Positions 24,185-34,263 of a stretch of DNA of 64,000 bases are shown one piece after another. The DNA is taken from assembly GCF_024273195.1 (NCBI RefSeq), contig NZ_JAMZCU010000003.1, forward strand, positions 582,807 through 646,806. The letters run 5' to 3'. How positions within the stretch are numbered: the stretch's first letter is position 1; every line of letters starts with the position of its first letter. The DNA comes from Devosia ureilytica. GTDB taxonomy: Bacteria > Pseudomonadota > Alphaproteobacteria > Rhizobiales > Devosiaceae. Under the pieces are notes generated by a model. It was not told the origin of the DNA. It was given only the letters and a program-made list of their open reading frames with translations, and did no database searches. The position numbers and the translations under genes are program-made.

Positions 24185-25189
24185 CTAGCGGATCGGTTTG
24201 CCGGCCTCGTCAAAGCGGTGGACCTTGTCTTGCATGGGTGAAACCCTGAGGACTTCACCGCTCTTGTAGCGGGCAGCCCCTTCAAGGCGGACCACGACCG
24301 GCTCTTCGGCGCCCATTTCGAGATAGACATAGGCGTCAGCGCCCAGGTTTTCGGTGTGGATTACGGTGCCCTCCCAGATGCCGTCATCCTTGATCTGGAG
24401 GTGTTCGCCGCGAATACCCAGGGTCGAGCAATCGAAGTTGGCAGCCTTCTCCCCGGCAATAAAGTTCATTTTGGGCGAGCCAATAAACCCGGCAACGAAG
24501 ATGCTGTCCGGCTTCTCATAGAGCTCCATGGGCGTGCCCACCTGCTCGATCAGCCCGTCTCGCAGCACGCAGATGCGGTCAGCCAGCGTCATTGCTTCCA
24601 CCTGGTCATGCGTCACATAGACCATCGTGGTCTCGTGCATGCCCTCATGGAGCTTGGCGATCTCGATGCGGGTGGCAACGCGCAGCGCCGCGTCAAGGTT
24701 CGACAGCGGCTCGTCGAACAGGAACACCTTGGGGTCGCGGGTGATAGCCCGGCCGATGGCAACACGCTGGCGCTGGCCACCAGACAATTGCTTGGGAAGC
24801 CGGTCGAGATAGTCCCGGATCTGCAGCATGTCGGCGGCTCTTTCGACGCGCTTGCGGATGTCTTCCTTGTCCTTGCCCTTTTCGAGGGTCAGGCCAAAAG
24901 CCATGTTCTCGTAAACCGTCATATGCGGGTAAAGCGCGTAAGACTGGAACACCATGGCGATGCCGCGCTTGGACGGCGCCAGCGCATTGACGACCTTGCC
25001 GTCGAACAGCATTTCACCCGAGGTGATGTCCTCAAGTCCCGAAATCAGCCGCAACAGCGTCGACTTCCCACAGCCCGATGGGCCGACGAAAACCATGAAC
25101 TCGCCCTTGCGGATTTCGAGATCAACGCCCTTGATGACGTTCACGATGCCGAAGGACTTTCGGATGTTGCGAAGCTCGATGCTTGCCAT
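24185..25189 (-). CDS. thuK: Trehalose ABC transporter ATP-binding protein
   Basis: 334 residues of the MalK/UgpC group. Walker A is GPSGCGKST, the Q-loop lies in [22 protein letters not shown], the signature is [15 protein letters not shown], Walker B is [13 protein letters not shown], and the switch His is in [16 protein letters not shown]. The C-terminal TOBE/OB domain (about 240-334: [26 protein letters not shown]) is as expected for carbohydrate importers. It ends the transporter part of the thu operon, 12 bases after thuG. Confidence 0.93.
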   Translation of the reverse strand: MASIELRNIRKSFGIVNVIKGVDLEIRKGEFMVFVGPSGCGKSTLLRLISGLEDITSGEMLFDGKVVNALAPSKRGIAMVFQSYALYPHMTVYENMAFGLTLEKGKDKEDIRKRVERAADMLQIRDYLDRLPKQLSGGQRQRVAIGRAITRDPKVFLFDEPLSNLDAALRVATRIEIAKLHEGMHETTMVYVTHDQVEAMTLADRICVLRDGLIEQVGTPMELYEKPDSIFVAGFIGSPKMNFIAGEKAANFDCSTLGIRGEHLQIKDDGIWEGTVIHTENLGADAYVYLEMGAEEPVVVRLEGAARYKSGEVLRVSPMQDKVHRFDEAGKPIR

Positions 25190-25201
25190 TGTTGTTTCTC
25201 C

Positions 25202-26046
<845 letters not shown>

Positions 26047-26047
<1 letters not shown>

Positions 26048-27027
26048 CAGCGGTCTCCCCCATCAAAATTCACCTTGCCCAGCCAGATGTAGAGGATGGT
26101 GAACGCGGCGATGATCAGGAACAGCAGCGTCGATTGCGCCGATCCATACGCAAAGTTGTCGAAATCGAAGAGGTTTTCTCGCGCCAGCACCGACATGGTC
26201 TTGGTTGCGGCGCTATTGGGCGTCAGCACATAGATCAGGTCGAAGATGCGCAGGGCATCGAGCACGCGGAAGATGATCGCCACCATCAGCGCCGGACGCA
26301 CCAGCGGCAGGGTGATCTTGAAGAACTGCTTGACCGGATGCACGCCGTCGATGTCGGCGGCTTCATAGATGTCCTTGGGGATCATCTGCAGGCCGGCCAG
26401 GATCAGCAGCGCCATGAAGGGCGTCGTCTTCCAGATATCGACTACCAGCACCGCGGTCATTGCGGTTTCCGCCGTGGCAGTCCACGCAACTTTCTGGCTC
26501 AACAAGCCCAGGCGCAGGCCCAGGTCATTGAGAATGCCAAACTGATCGTTGAGCATCCAGCCCCACATACGGGCCGAAACGATGGTGGGAATGGCCCACG
26601 GAATGAGAATGGCGGCGCGCACAATGCCCCGGCCCCTGAACTCGGCATTGAGCACCAGCGCCACGATCATGCCCAGCACGGTTTCCCAAAGCACGGACCA
26701 GAAGGCGAAGCGCACGGTATTCCAGACCGCGTTCCACCATGCCGGGTCCACCAGCAGGCCGCGATAGCGCACCGTCCCGCTTTCGAGCACGGACCACCGC
26801 AGGTAATTGCCGAAACCGATCCACTCGGCGCCGTACAAATTGTTCAGCGAGGCGTCGGTAAAGGAGAAATAGATCGAACGCAGCAAGGGCCATCCGGCCA
26901 CAATCGCCAACGCGATCAGCATGGGAAGAAGGAACCAGCGCGCTGCGCGGACGCGCTGCTGCATCAGTTCCGATTTGATCTTGGCTCCGGCCGACACAAC
27001 CGGTGACGCCATTGTCTCAGTCGCCAT
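26047..27027 (-). CDS. thuF: Trehalose ABC transporter permease, ThuF type
   Basis: 326 residues of the MalF class of CUT1 permeases. A long cytoplasmic N-terminus (about 35 residues) precedes the first helix RWFLLPMLIALAIVAGWPLL. The EAA loop is DIYEAADIDGVHPVKQFFKITLPLVRPAL. A periplasmic loop of about 90 residues lies between helices 1 and 2. It follows thuE by 91 bases and overlaps thuG by one base. Confidence 0.93.
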
Positions 27028-27118
27028 CTCGTCCCCTACCCACTTATAATTGCTTGATCTTTACGCGAAGCGGGCGGCGGGAAACCCCGCCGTCCGCTCG
27101 CTTGGGCCCTGGGAGGAC

Positions 27119-28387
27119 TTACCAGGCGTCGCCCTTGAGGTCGGCCAGATCGGCCTCGAGCAGTTCAAGGTTCTCCGAAGCCGAACCATTGCCCGAAAGC
27201 GTGTTATGCACGGCGCTCCAGAACAGCGAGGAAACCTCGTTGTAATTGGTCTTGGTCGGAGCAGACGGACGCGGCACGGCGTTCTGGAAGATTTCCTTCC
27301 AATTGGCCATGAACGGGGACGCTGCCAGCACGTCGGCATCTTCGTAGAGAGCCTCGATGGTGGGCAGGTTCGACTGGTTGATCGCACGTTCCTTCTGGAC
27401 TTCAGGCGAAGCCAGGAACAGCGCCAGCTCGATTGCCGCATCGGGATCCTGCGAGTACTTGGACACCGCATAGTTCCAACCGCCCAGCGTTGCCGCCGAA
27501 CGTGCGTCCGGGCCTTCACCAGCCGGCAGCGGAGCAACGTCGAACTTGCCCTTCACCGGCGAGTCATCGCCATTGCCCAGCGAGTAGGCATAGGGCCAGT
27601 TGCGATGGAACACGGCATTGCCGAGCTGCCAGACGCCACGGCTTTCTTCTTCCATATAGGCCAGGTTGCCTTCTGGAGAGATGGTGCCGATCCAGCTTGC
27701 TGCCATCTCGATGGCCTTGGCAGCCTGCTCATTGTTGATCGAGATGGTGCCGTCGGCTTCCACGATCTGGCCGCCGCCATAGGACTTGACCCATTCCAGG
27801 GCATCGCAGGTCAGGCCTTCATAGGCATTGCCCTGGAACACGAAGCCCCACATGTCGGGATTGCCCGCAGCACGTTCGGCATCCATGATTTCCTGCGCCG
27901 TGGCAGTCATCTCGACCCAGGTGGTCGGGACTTCCTTGTTATACTTCTCAAGCAGGTCGGTGCGGTAGAACAGCGCCGGTGCGTCGGTAAAGGCCGGTAC
28001 GGCAACCAGACGGCCATCCACAGTCTGGGACTCGATGATCGAGGGGAAGTGCTGGTCAACGACACCTGCAGCGGCTTCGGTCAGATCGAGGAACTGATCG
28101 GCAAGCTGGGGAGCCCAGATCACGTCGGTGGTGTAAACGTCGATGTCGGTGTTGCCGGCAGCAAGCCACAAGCGGTACTGGCCGAACTGGTCGGTGGTCG
28201 AAGAGGGCATCGGCACCACAGTCACGGTGTGGCCGGTCTGCTCTTCGAACTTGTCGAGCTGGGACTGCAGGAACGCCAGGCCATTGCCGGTATCGCCCGA
28301 AACCACGGAGAGCTCGGCAGCCTGGGCGGAGCCCGCCACCAGCGTTACGCTCGTCAACAGACCGACGAGCAACTTGTTCATCTTCAT
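27119..28387 (-). CDS. thuE: Trehalose-binding periplasmic protein, ThuE type
   Basis: 422 residues; the signal peptide ends GSAQA at about residue 23. The solute-binding protein fold of cluster D (MalE-like) is shown by LDKFEEQTGHTVTVVPMPSSTTDQFGQYRLWLAAGNTDIDVYTTDVIWAPQL in outline, PAFTDAPALFYRTDLLEKY, and the C-terminal helix LSGNGSASENLELLEADLADL. It delivers trehalose (and perhaps maltose or sucrose, as in Sinorhizobium) to ThuFG. The ATG has GGAGGA six bases upstream. It heads the operon and is divergent from the LacI-type regulator. Confidence 0.92.
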   Translation of the reverse strand: MKMNKLLVGLLTSVTLVAGSAQAAELSVVSGDTGNGLAFLQSQLDKFEEQTGHTVTVVPMPSSTTDQFGQYRLWLAAGNTDIDVYTTDVIWAPQLADQFLDLTEAAAGVVDQHFPSIIESQTVDGRLVAVPAFTDAPALFYRTDLLEKYNKEVPTTWVEMTATAQEIMDAERAAGNPDMWGFVFQGNAYEGLTCDALEWVKSYGGGQIVEADGTISINNEQAAKAIEMAASWIGTISPEGNLAYMEEESRGVWQLGNAVFHRNWPYAYSLGNGDDSPVKGKFDVAPLPAGEGPDARSAATLGGWNYAVSKYSQDPDAAIELALFLASPEVQKERAINQSNLPTIEALYEDADVLAASPFMANWKEIFQNAVPRPSAPTKTNYNEVSSLFWSAVHNTLSGNGSASENLELLEADLADLKGDAW

Positions 28388-28757
28388 TGGAAATCCTCCC
28401 GAAAGAAACAGTTACGGGAGAGGCGCGTTGAACAGGCCCAGCGCGTTGACGCCGGACCGGGTCTCCTCCCCCTCAAAAGCACCCCACTGAACCGATTTTG
28501 TCGTTCAGTTTTAAAGCGCTTTGGAAGATAAGGAAACAGAGCCCCGAAAATCTGTCAAGCGCCACTCCATCTGATTTTTTGAAATTCTCGGCAAACGCCG
28601 CGATTTTCGTTTTATTTTCAATGCTTTAAAAATCCACAGGCTTTTGAGGCCGCGAAAATAGCGGCCCCGACCCTGATGTACGCACCTCATTTATCTGAAA
28701 CGATTTCGGCCTCTTGCTTCAAAATTTGAAATCGCTTTGAATAGCTTTAGGAGGAGA
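28388..28757. promoter_or_regulatory. thuE-thuR divergent control region with LacI-type operator candidates
   Basis: 370 AT-rich bases between thuE and the thuR leader frame. Three sites fit LacI-family half-sites around a central CG: AAAGCGCTTT (28513-28522, perfect palindrome), GAAACGATTTC (28697-28707) and GAAATCGCTTT (28728-28738). The first lies about 126 bases before thuE, and the other two lie just upstream of the thuR message. The spread of sites on both sides suggests looping repression by ThuR, relieved by trehalose or its phosphate. Confidence 0.6.
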
Positions 28758-28880
28758 ATGGCAGGAACCCCTGTTCAAAAGGGACTGCCTGCCCTAATGG
28801 CTGAACGAACCGGAATTTTCGCACCGCAAATCCCTTGTGGCCGGAGCGTCAGACCTTACGGGGCCGTATCGCCGCCATGA
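28758..28880 (+). CDS. Putative 40-residue leader frame coupled to thuR
   Basis: The ATG at 28758 follows TTTAGGAGGAG, the best Shine-Dalgarno sequence in the region. It opens a 40-codon frame whose TGA (28878-28880) overlaps the thuR ATG as ATGA. thuR itself has no ribosome binding site (its upstream bases are GTATCGCCGCC). The codon use (GCA, GGA, CCT, GTT, CAA, CTA) is poorer in G/C at third positions than nearby genes, so the peptide may not matter while its translation does. An inverted repeat GGCAGG/CCTGCC (28761-28766, 28788-28793) covers its first codons. No homologue recognised. Confidence 0.5.
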   Translation: MAGTPVQKGLPALMAERTGIFAPQIPCGRSVRPYGAVSPP

Positions 28881-29896
28881 GATTGAAAGACCTCGCCGAA
28901 CATCTCGGCCTGTCGCAAACCACGGTCAGCCGTGCGCTCAACGGCTATCCTGAAGTCAATGAAGCCACGCGCCTTCGCGTCGCCGAGGCCGCGAACACGC
29001 TTGGCTATCGCCCCAATGCCAGCGCACAGCGCCTGGCCACCGGCCGGGCCGGCGCCATTGGCCTTGTGCTGCGCGGCGCCGATGAGCTTGGTCCGCACAT
29101 GTCCGAATTTTTGTCCGGTGTTGGCAGCTATATGGCCAACCAGGAAATCGACATGCTGGTCTCGACAGTCGCCAACCACCAGGAGGAACTGGCCGCTTAT
29201 CGCCGTCTGGCCGCCAGCCAGAAGGTCGATGCGGTCATCCTCCATTCGCCCACGATCCGCGATGAGCGCGCCGAATTGCTGATGGATCTCAAGATCCCCT
29301 TCGTCCTGCACGGGCGCACCGATATCGGCAGGCCCGTTGCCTGGCTGGACATCGACAACACCAGCGCACTTGAACGCGCCACAAGCCACCTGCTTGACCT
29401 TGGACACCGGCGTATCGCCCTGCTCAACGGAGACAAGGGGCGCACTTTCGCCGAACATCGTGAAATGGGTTATCGCGCAGCGCTTTCCGCACGGGGCATT
29501 GCGGTGGATCGCGCGTTGATCGGCAATTCGGTTTTCACCGATGAAGTCGCCTTCCGTATCGCCCAGTCCATGCTGCAGCTGCGCCCCCATCCTACGGCCT
29601 TTCTGGCCGGCTCGATGATGACCGCGCTTGGCGTTTTCCGCGCCATTCGCCAGGCCGGAATGCAATTGGGCAAGGACGTCTCCATGATCGCCCATGACGA
29701 CGTATTCCCCTATCTCAATGCCGACAACATGTACCCGTCCATGTCGACGACGCGCTCCTCGATCCGCCAGGCCGGCACTCGCATCGCCGAGCTGATCATG
29801 CAGATCCTCGCCGGCAAGCCGCAGGCTGATGTGCATGAGCTCTGGCCAGTCGAGCTGGTGCTGCGCGAAAGCTCCGGCCCGCCACCGTCAATCTAG
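28877..29896 (+). CDS. thuR: LacI-family repressor of the trehalose operon
   Basis: 339 residues. The N-terminal helix-turn-helix and hinge are typical: LKDLAEHLGLSQTTVSRALNGYPEVNEATRLRV, then NTLGYRPNASAQRLATG. The periplasmic-binding-like effector domain spans about 60-330 (AIGLVLRGADELGP, GRPVAWLDIDNTSALERATSHLLDLGHRRIALL, PTAFLAGSMMTALGVFRAI). The arrangement, divergent from thuEFGKAB, is that of ThuR in Sinorhizobium. Its ATG overlaps the end of a short upstream frame and lacks its own ribosome binding site. A GGCTTCC/GGAAGCC hairpin (29896-29917) abuts the stop. Confidence 0.9.
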   Translation: MRLKDLAEHLGLSQTTVSRALNGYPEVNEATRLRVAEAANTLGYRPNASAQRLATGRAGAIGLVLRGADELGPHMSEFLSGVGSYMANQEIDMLVSTVANHQEELAAYRRLAASQKVDAVILHSPTIRDERAELLMDLKIPFVLHGRTDIGRPVAWLDIDNTSALERATSHLLDLGHRRIALLNGDKGRTFAEHREMGYRAALSARGIAVDRALIGNSVFTDEVAFRIAQSMLQLRPHPTAFLAGSMMTALGVFRAIRQAGMQLGKDVSMIAHDDVFPYLNADNMYPSMSTTRSSIRQAGTRIAELIMQILAGKPQADVHELWPVELVLRESSGPPPSI

Positions 29897-30274
29897 GCTT
29901 CCAGCAGGCGGGAAGCCCGTCACAATCTGTCCGGGTGCCGATTTCATCTGGTCTGCAAATGTCAATCCCAGCCCCCCGGACGTCGCTCGCAACAGCTCAC
30001 TCAATCCCGTCGAGGTGCAGGAAGCTTGGGATTTTTGACCATATGGACAACACTGTCACAATAGCGCACTGTCCCCTCGCAGCTGGGAGATGCGGGCAGA
30101 TGGACGAGGTGGACGCAAGCTGTTGAACCTCAGGGCGGGTTGACTGCTCAGGCAGCCACCGGCCTTGTCACCCAACCGTCATAGCGCTGTCATCTCACCT
30201 CTCTACTCCCTCACCGAGTTCGCCGGAGCGACCGACAATCGGGCGTCTGCGAAAGATCATCCAGGGAGTCAAAA
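29897..30274. promoter_or_regulatory. Intergenic region ahead of the AfuA-like operon
   Basis: 378 bases between thuR and the binding-protein gene. The left end is the thuR hairpin. The right end holds a three-repeat Pho box (annotated separately at 30165-30193) and GGGAG before the ATG at 30275. A further CTGTCAC/CTGTCCC pair near 30053-30075 has the wrong spacing for PhoB. The reading frames within look like noise. Confidence 0.5.
30165..30193 (+). promoter_or_regulatory. Pho box (three 7-bp direct repeats)
   Basis: TTGTCAC-CCAA-CCGTCAT-AGCG-CTGTCAT: three repeats matching CTGTCAT with 5, 6 and 7 of 7 bases, each separated by four bases, giving the 11-base period of PhoB binding. It ends 81 bases before the start codon of the binding-protein gene at 30275. 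PhoB usually activates from this position when phosphate is short. Confidence 0.72.
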
Positions 30275-31381
30275 ATGACCTTCAAGTCCGCCCTTACCAC
30301 GTCGGTCTCTCTTCTGACCGTTCTGAGCTTTTCCGCCCCGGTCTTCGCCCAGACCGATATCGACGCTCTCTATGAAGCCGCCAAGGCAGAGGGCATGCTG
30401 ACCACCATCGCCCTGCCCCATTCCTGGTGCGGCTATGGCAAGGTCATCGAAAGCTTCAAGGCCAAATACCCGGGCATCGAAGTCAACGAACTGAACCCCG
30501 ATGCCGGCTCGGCCGATGAACTTGAGGCCATCCGCGCCAATGTCGGCAACATGGGCCCGCAGGCGCCCGACGTGCTCGATATCGGCCTCGCCTTTGGCCC
30601 GCAGGCCAAGGAAGAAGGTCTGCTCCAGCCCTATATGGTCTCGACCTGGGACGACATTCCGGCCGACGCCAAGGACGCCGAAGGCTATTGGTATGGTGAC
30701 TATTATGGCGCCATGGCCATGCTGGTGAACACCGATCTGGTCTCGACCCTGCCCACCGACTGGTCCGACCTGACCAAGCCAGAATACGCCAACTCCGTTG
30801 CGCTCGCCGGCGACCCGCGCGCCTCCAACCAGGCCATCCAGGCCGTCTATGCCGCTGGCCTTGCCCAGACCGGCACTGACGAAGGCGCGGCCCAGGCCGG
30901 TCTCGACTTCTTCAAGGCGGTCAATGACGCCGGCAATTTCGTCCCCGTTATCGGCAAGGCCGCTTCGGTCGCCCAGGGCACCTCGCCGATTCTGATTGCC
31001 TGGGACTACAACCTGCTCGCCTGGCGCGACAGCTTTGAAGGCAATCCGCAGGCCGAAATCGTCGTGCCGGCCAATGGCGTTGTGGCGGGTGTCTATGTGC
31101 AGGCCATCTCGGCCCATGCTCCGCACCCCAATGCCGCCAAGCTCTGGATGGAATACCTCTATTCGGACGAAGGTCAGCTCGGCTGGCTCGAAGGCTATTG
31201 CCACCCGATCCGCTTCAATGCCCTGGCCGATGCCGGCGTGATCCCGCAGGACCTGCTCGACGCCCTGCCGCCCGCTGAGGCCTATGCCAAGGCCGCCTTC
31301 CCCAGCATCGAGCAGCAGAACGCTGCCAAGGACGTGATCACGTCCGGCTGGGACAGCACTGTCGGCGCCAACGTTCAGTAG
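30275..31381 (+). CDS. ABC importer periplasmic binding protein (AfuA/PotD-like)
   Basis: 368 residues; the signal peptide ends SAPVFA at about residue 25. The fold is that of the Fe(III)/polyamine/hexose-phosphate binding group (cluster D): LPHSWCGYGKVIESFKAKYPGIEV, PDVLDIGLAFGPQAKEEGLL, GYWYGDYYGAMAMLVNTDLV, SPILIAWDYNLLAW. The group is broad and includes AfuA for sugar phosphates and PhnS-type phosphonate proteins. A Pho box upstream makes a phosphate-containing ligand (sugar phosphate, phosphonate, glycerophosphodiester) more likely than iron or polyamine. GGGAG precedes the ATG. A strong stem-loop follows. Confidence 0.85.
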   Translation: MTFKSALTTSVSLLTVLSFSAPVFAQTDIDALYEAAKAEGMLTTIALPHSWCGYGKVIESFKAKYPGIEVNELNPDAGSADELEAIRANVGNMGPQAPDVLDIGLAFGPQAKEEGLLQPYMVSTWDDIPADAKDAEGYWYGDYYGAMAMLVNTDLVSTLPTDWSDLTKPEYANSVALAGDPRASNQAIQAVYAAGLAQTGTDEGAAQAGLDFFKAVNDAGNFVPVIGKAASVAQGTSPILIAWDYNLLAWRDSFEGNPQAEIVVPANGVVAGVYVQAISAHAPHPNAAKLWMEYLYSDEGQLGWLEGYCHPIRFNALADAGVIPQDLLDALPPAEAYAKAAFPSIEQQNAAKDVITSGWDSTVGANVQ

Positions 31382-31387
31382 CATCGC

Positions 31388-31414
31388 GAGGGGCCCGCGC
31401 CTTGCGGGCCCCTC
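31388..31414 (+). promoter_or_regulatory. Strong stem-loop between binding protein and first permease
   Basis: GAGGGGCCCGC (31388-31398) and GCGGGCCCCTC (31404-31414) form a perfect 11-pair stem with a five-base loop. No T run follows. Stems at this place in importer operons stabilise the binding-protein message and lower permease expression. Confidence 0.75.
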
Positions 31415-31431
31415 CACAGTCACGGCGCACA

Positions 31432-32310
31432 ATGACCGAAATCCCCGCTCCAGGACGACCGATCCGCCGCCTTAACCTTGAATGGCTCGGCGTTGCGCCC
31501 TTCATCATCTTTGCGGTGATGTTCCTCATTCTGCCCACGCTCTATCTGGTGAGCGCTGCCTTTGTCGGTCGCGACGGCCAGCTGACTTTCGACAATATCG
31601 CGGGCCTGTTCACCGACCAGATTCTGGCCGCCTACTGGATCTCCATCCGCATTTCGGCGACGTCGGCGGGGATCGGCGCCATTGCGGGCCTTGCCATCAC
31701 CCTGGCCATAATCCGCGGCCGCCTGCCCGATGCGCTGCGCTCCGCGATCATGACCTTTTCCGGGGTCGCCTCCAATTTTGCCGGCGTACCGCTGGCCTTT
31801 GCCTTCATCTCGACCCTGGGGCGGCTTGGCCTCGTCACCATTATTCTCAAGGCCCTGTTCGACATCGACATCTATCGCGCAGGGTTCAACATTCTCTCCT
31901 TCTGGGGCCTGACGCTGACCTATCTCTACTTCCAGATTCCGCTGATGATCCTGATGATCGCTCCGGCTGTCGACGGATTGAAGCGGGAATGGAGCGAGGC
32001 CGCCCAGACCCTTGGCGCGTCCTCCTGGCAATTCTGGCGCCATGTGGGCTTTCCCATTCTCTGGCCCAGTTTCCTCGGCACGCTGAGCCTGTTGTTTGCC
32101 AATGCCTTCGGAGCCATCGCTACCGCCTATGCGCTGACCGGCTCCTCACTCAACATCGTGCCCATCCTGCTCTATGCCCAGATCCGCGGCGACGCCCTGC
32201 AGAACCCCGGTCTTGGCGCCGCACTGGCCCTGGGGATGATCGTCATCACCGCCTGCGCCAATATCATCTACCTCGTCATTTCCGCCCGCGCCGAAAGGTG
32301 GATGCGATGA
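31432..32310 (+). CDS. ABC importer permease 1 (AfuB/PotB-like)
   Basis: 292 residues. Six membrane helices; the EAA-type loop is VDGLKREWSEAAQTLGASSWQFWRHVGFPILWPSF. A 20-residue polar N-terminus precedes the first helix VAPFIIFAVMFLILPTLYLV. The ATG at 31432 has no clear ribosome binding site, so translation may rely on the preceding stem-loop or on coupling. The stop overlaps the next start (ATGA). In this family two separate permease genes form the channel. Confidence 0.88.
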   Translation: MTEIPAPGRPIRRLNLEWLGVAPFIIFAVMFLILPTLYLVSAAFVGRDGQLTFDNIAGLFTDQILAAYWISIRISATSAGIGAIAGLAITLAIIRGRLPDALRSAIMTFSGVASNFAGVPLAFAFISTLGRLGLVTIILKALFDIDIYRAGFNILSFWGLTLTYLYFQIPLMILMIAPAVDGLKREWSEAAQTLGASSWQFWRHVGFPILWPSFLGTLSLLFANAFGAIATAYALTGSSLNIVPILLYAQIRGDALQNPGLGAALALGMIVITACANIIYLVISARAERWMR

Positions 32311-33098
32311 AGCCGAACAAGCTCTGGGCCTGGATTGTCTTCGGCATCGGCGCCGCCTATTTCCTCGTGCCGCTGATTGCCACCTTTGAGTTCTCCCTCA
32401 AGATGCGGCGGGGCTATTACAGCTTTGACAGCTATGCCTCGGTCTTCTCCGATCCGCGTTTTCAGACCACGTTCGGCTATTCCACGCTGATCGGCCTGTT
32501 TGCCATCGTCGTTGGCATTCTTGTCGTCGTCCCGGCGGTCTATTTCGTGCGCCTGCGCCTGCCACATCTCCGGCCGCTGATGGAATTCATCACTCTCCTG
32601 CCGCTGATCATCCCGGCCATCGTCTTGGTCTACGGCTATATTCGCCTCTATAACTCAAGCTCGATCATTCCCTTCACCGGCTCGGCGCTGGGCACCGACG
32701 TCCTGCTCACCTGCGCCTATGTGACCCTGGCCCTGCCCTATATGTATCGCGCCGTCGATACCGGCATGCGCGCCATCGACATCAAGACCCTGACCGAAGC
32801 CGCCCAGATCATGGGCGCCGATACAGCGCGCATCATCACCAGCATCATCCTGCCCAATATTCTGGTGGCCGTGCTGTCAGGCGCCTTCCTCACCTTTGCC
32901 ATCGTCATTGGCGAATTCACCATTGCCAGCCTGCTCAATCGCCCGGCTTTTGGTCCGTATCTGCAAAACATCGGGGCAAACCGCGCCTACGAGCCTTCGG
33001 CGCTGGCCATCATTTCCTTCATCATCACCTGGGGGGCGATGGGCATGATCCAGCTTCTGGCGCGTTTTGCGCCGCGCACCTCGGCCCGCACGGATTGA
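32307..33098 (+). CDS. ABC importer permease 2 (AfuB/PotC-like)
   Basis: 263 residues with six helices. The first helix starts at residue 8 (WAWIVFGIGAAYFLVPLIATF), and the EAA loop is IKTLTEAAQIMGADTARIITSIILPNIL. FTIASLLNRPAFGPYLQNIG is usual for PotC/PhnV-type permeases. The start overlaps the previous stop by four bases, and the ATPase begins four bases after its own stop, so the three are made as one unit. Confidence 0.88.
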   Translation: MKPNKLWAWIVFGIGAAYFLVPLIATFEFSLKMRRGYYSFDSYASVFSDPRFQTTFGYSTLIGLFAIVVGILVVVPAVYFVRLRLPHLRPLMEFITLLPLIIPAIVLVYGYIRLYNSSSIIPFTGSALGTDVLLTCAYVTLALPYMYRAVDTGMRAIDIKTLTEAAQIMGADTARIITSIILPNILVAVLSGAFLTFAIVIGEFTIASLLNRPAFGPYLQNIGANRAYEPSALAIISFIITWGAMGMIQLLARFAPRTSARTD

Positions 33099-33102
33099 CC
33101 CC

Positions 33103-34173
33103 ATGAGCGACGAACACTTCCTCCGCGTCGAAAACCTCACCAAGACCTATGGCACCACCACTGTGGTCAAGGGCGTCAGCTTCGACTTCGCCAAGGGCGA
33201 GTTCATCTCCCTGCTCGGTCCCTCCGGCTGCGGCAAGACCACCATCCTCAGGATGATCGCCGGCTTCGAGACGCCGAGCCGCGGGTCGATCACCGTCGAT
33301 GGCGAGAACATCACCGCCATCCCACCCAATCAGCGCCGTCTCGGCATGGTGTTCCAGGCCTATGCTCTGTTTCCCAATCTGAACGTGGGCGACAATATTG
33401 CCTTCGGCCTCAAGGTCGCTGGCATTGGCAGGGACGAGCGCCGCACCCGCGTCGAGGAAATGCTCAAGCTCATTGGCCTGCCCGGCTATGACAAGCGTTT
33501 CCCCTATGAATTGTCGGGCGGCCAGCAGCAGCGCGTCGCCCTCGCCCGCGCCATCGCCCCGCGCCCGCGCCTGCTGTTGCTCGATGAGCCGCTGTCCGCC
33601 CTCGACGCCAAGATCCGCGTATCCCTGCGCCAGGAAATCCGCGCCATTCAGCGTGAACTGGGCATCACGACGGTCTTTGTCACCCACGACCAGGAAGAGG
33701 CGCTGTCCATTTCCGACCGGATCGTGGTGATGAATGCGGGCGATATCGAGCAGCTTGGCACGCCCCACGACATTTACAATCGCCCCGCCACCCGCTTTGC
33801 CGCCACCTTTGTCGGGCAGCTCAATACCCTGCCTGCACGCATCTCGGACGCTGCCGCCGGTCAGGCCAACCTTGGGGGCCGCACCATCACCCTGCCCGGT
33901 CTGCCGTCAGGCATCGTGAATGGAGCCGAGATCGGCCTTGCCATCCGGCCGGAAATGCTGTCCCCCGTGCCGCGCGCCGAAAGCGATATCTCGCTTGATG
34001 GCACCATCCATGATGTCAGCTTTCTCGGCTCGGTGGTTCGGCTGCGGGTCGACCTGCAAGGAACCATGGTCAATGTGGATACGTTCAACGACCAGTCCGC
34101 TGTCCCGCCGAGCCGTGGCGATGCGGTTGCCGTTCATATGGCATCGCGCGACCTCATGATTCTGCCGCGTTAG
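33103..34173 (+). CDS. ABC importer ATP-binding protein (AfuC/PotA-like)
   Basis: 356 residues. Walker A GPSGCGKTT, Q-loop MVFQAYALFPNLNVGDNIAFGL, signature LSGGQQQRVALARAI, Walker B LLLLDEPLSALDA, switch FVTHDQEEALSISDRI. The C-terminal TOBE domain spans about 270-356 (AIRPEMLSPVPRAES, VSFLGSVVRLRVDLQG). The LSGGQQQR signature and VTHDQEEA are of the iron/polyamine/phosphonate group rather than the sugar group. The ATG at 33103 is chosen because it lies just after the permease stop. Confidence 0.9.
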   Translation: MSDEHFLRVENLTKTYGTTTVVKGVSFDFAKGEFISLLGPSGCGKTTILRMIAGFETPSRGSITVDGENITAIPPNQRRLGMVFQAYALFPNLNVGDNIAFGLKVAGIGRDERRTRVEEMLKLIGLPGYDKRFPYELSGGQQQRVALARAIAPRPRLLLLDEPLSALDAKIRVSLRQEIRAIQRELGITTVFVTHDQEEALSISDRIVVMNAGDIEQLGTPHDIYNRPATRFAATFVGQLNTLPARISDAAAGQANLGGRTITLPGLPSGIVNGAEIGLAIRPEMLSPVPRAESDISLDGTIHDVSFLGSVVRLRVDLQGTMVNVDTFNDQSAVPPSRGDAVAVHMASRDLMILPR

Positions 34174-34263
34174 CAGTCTGCTGTGTCCGGGTGCCGAATG
34201 GTGCTTGCCGCGGCACCATGCGCGGGGCTACCACCGTTTGGAACCCCGGCCCGGAGCCTGCCC

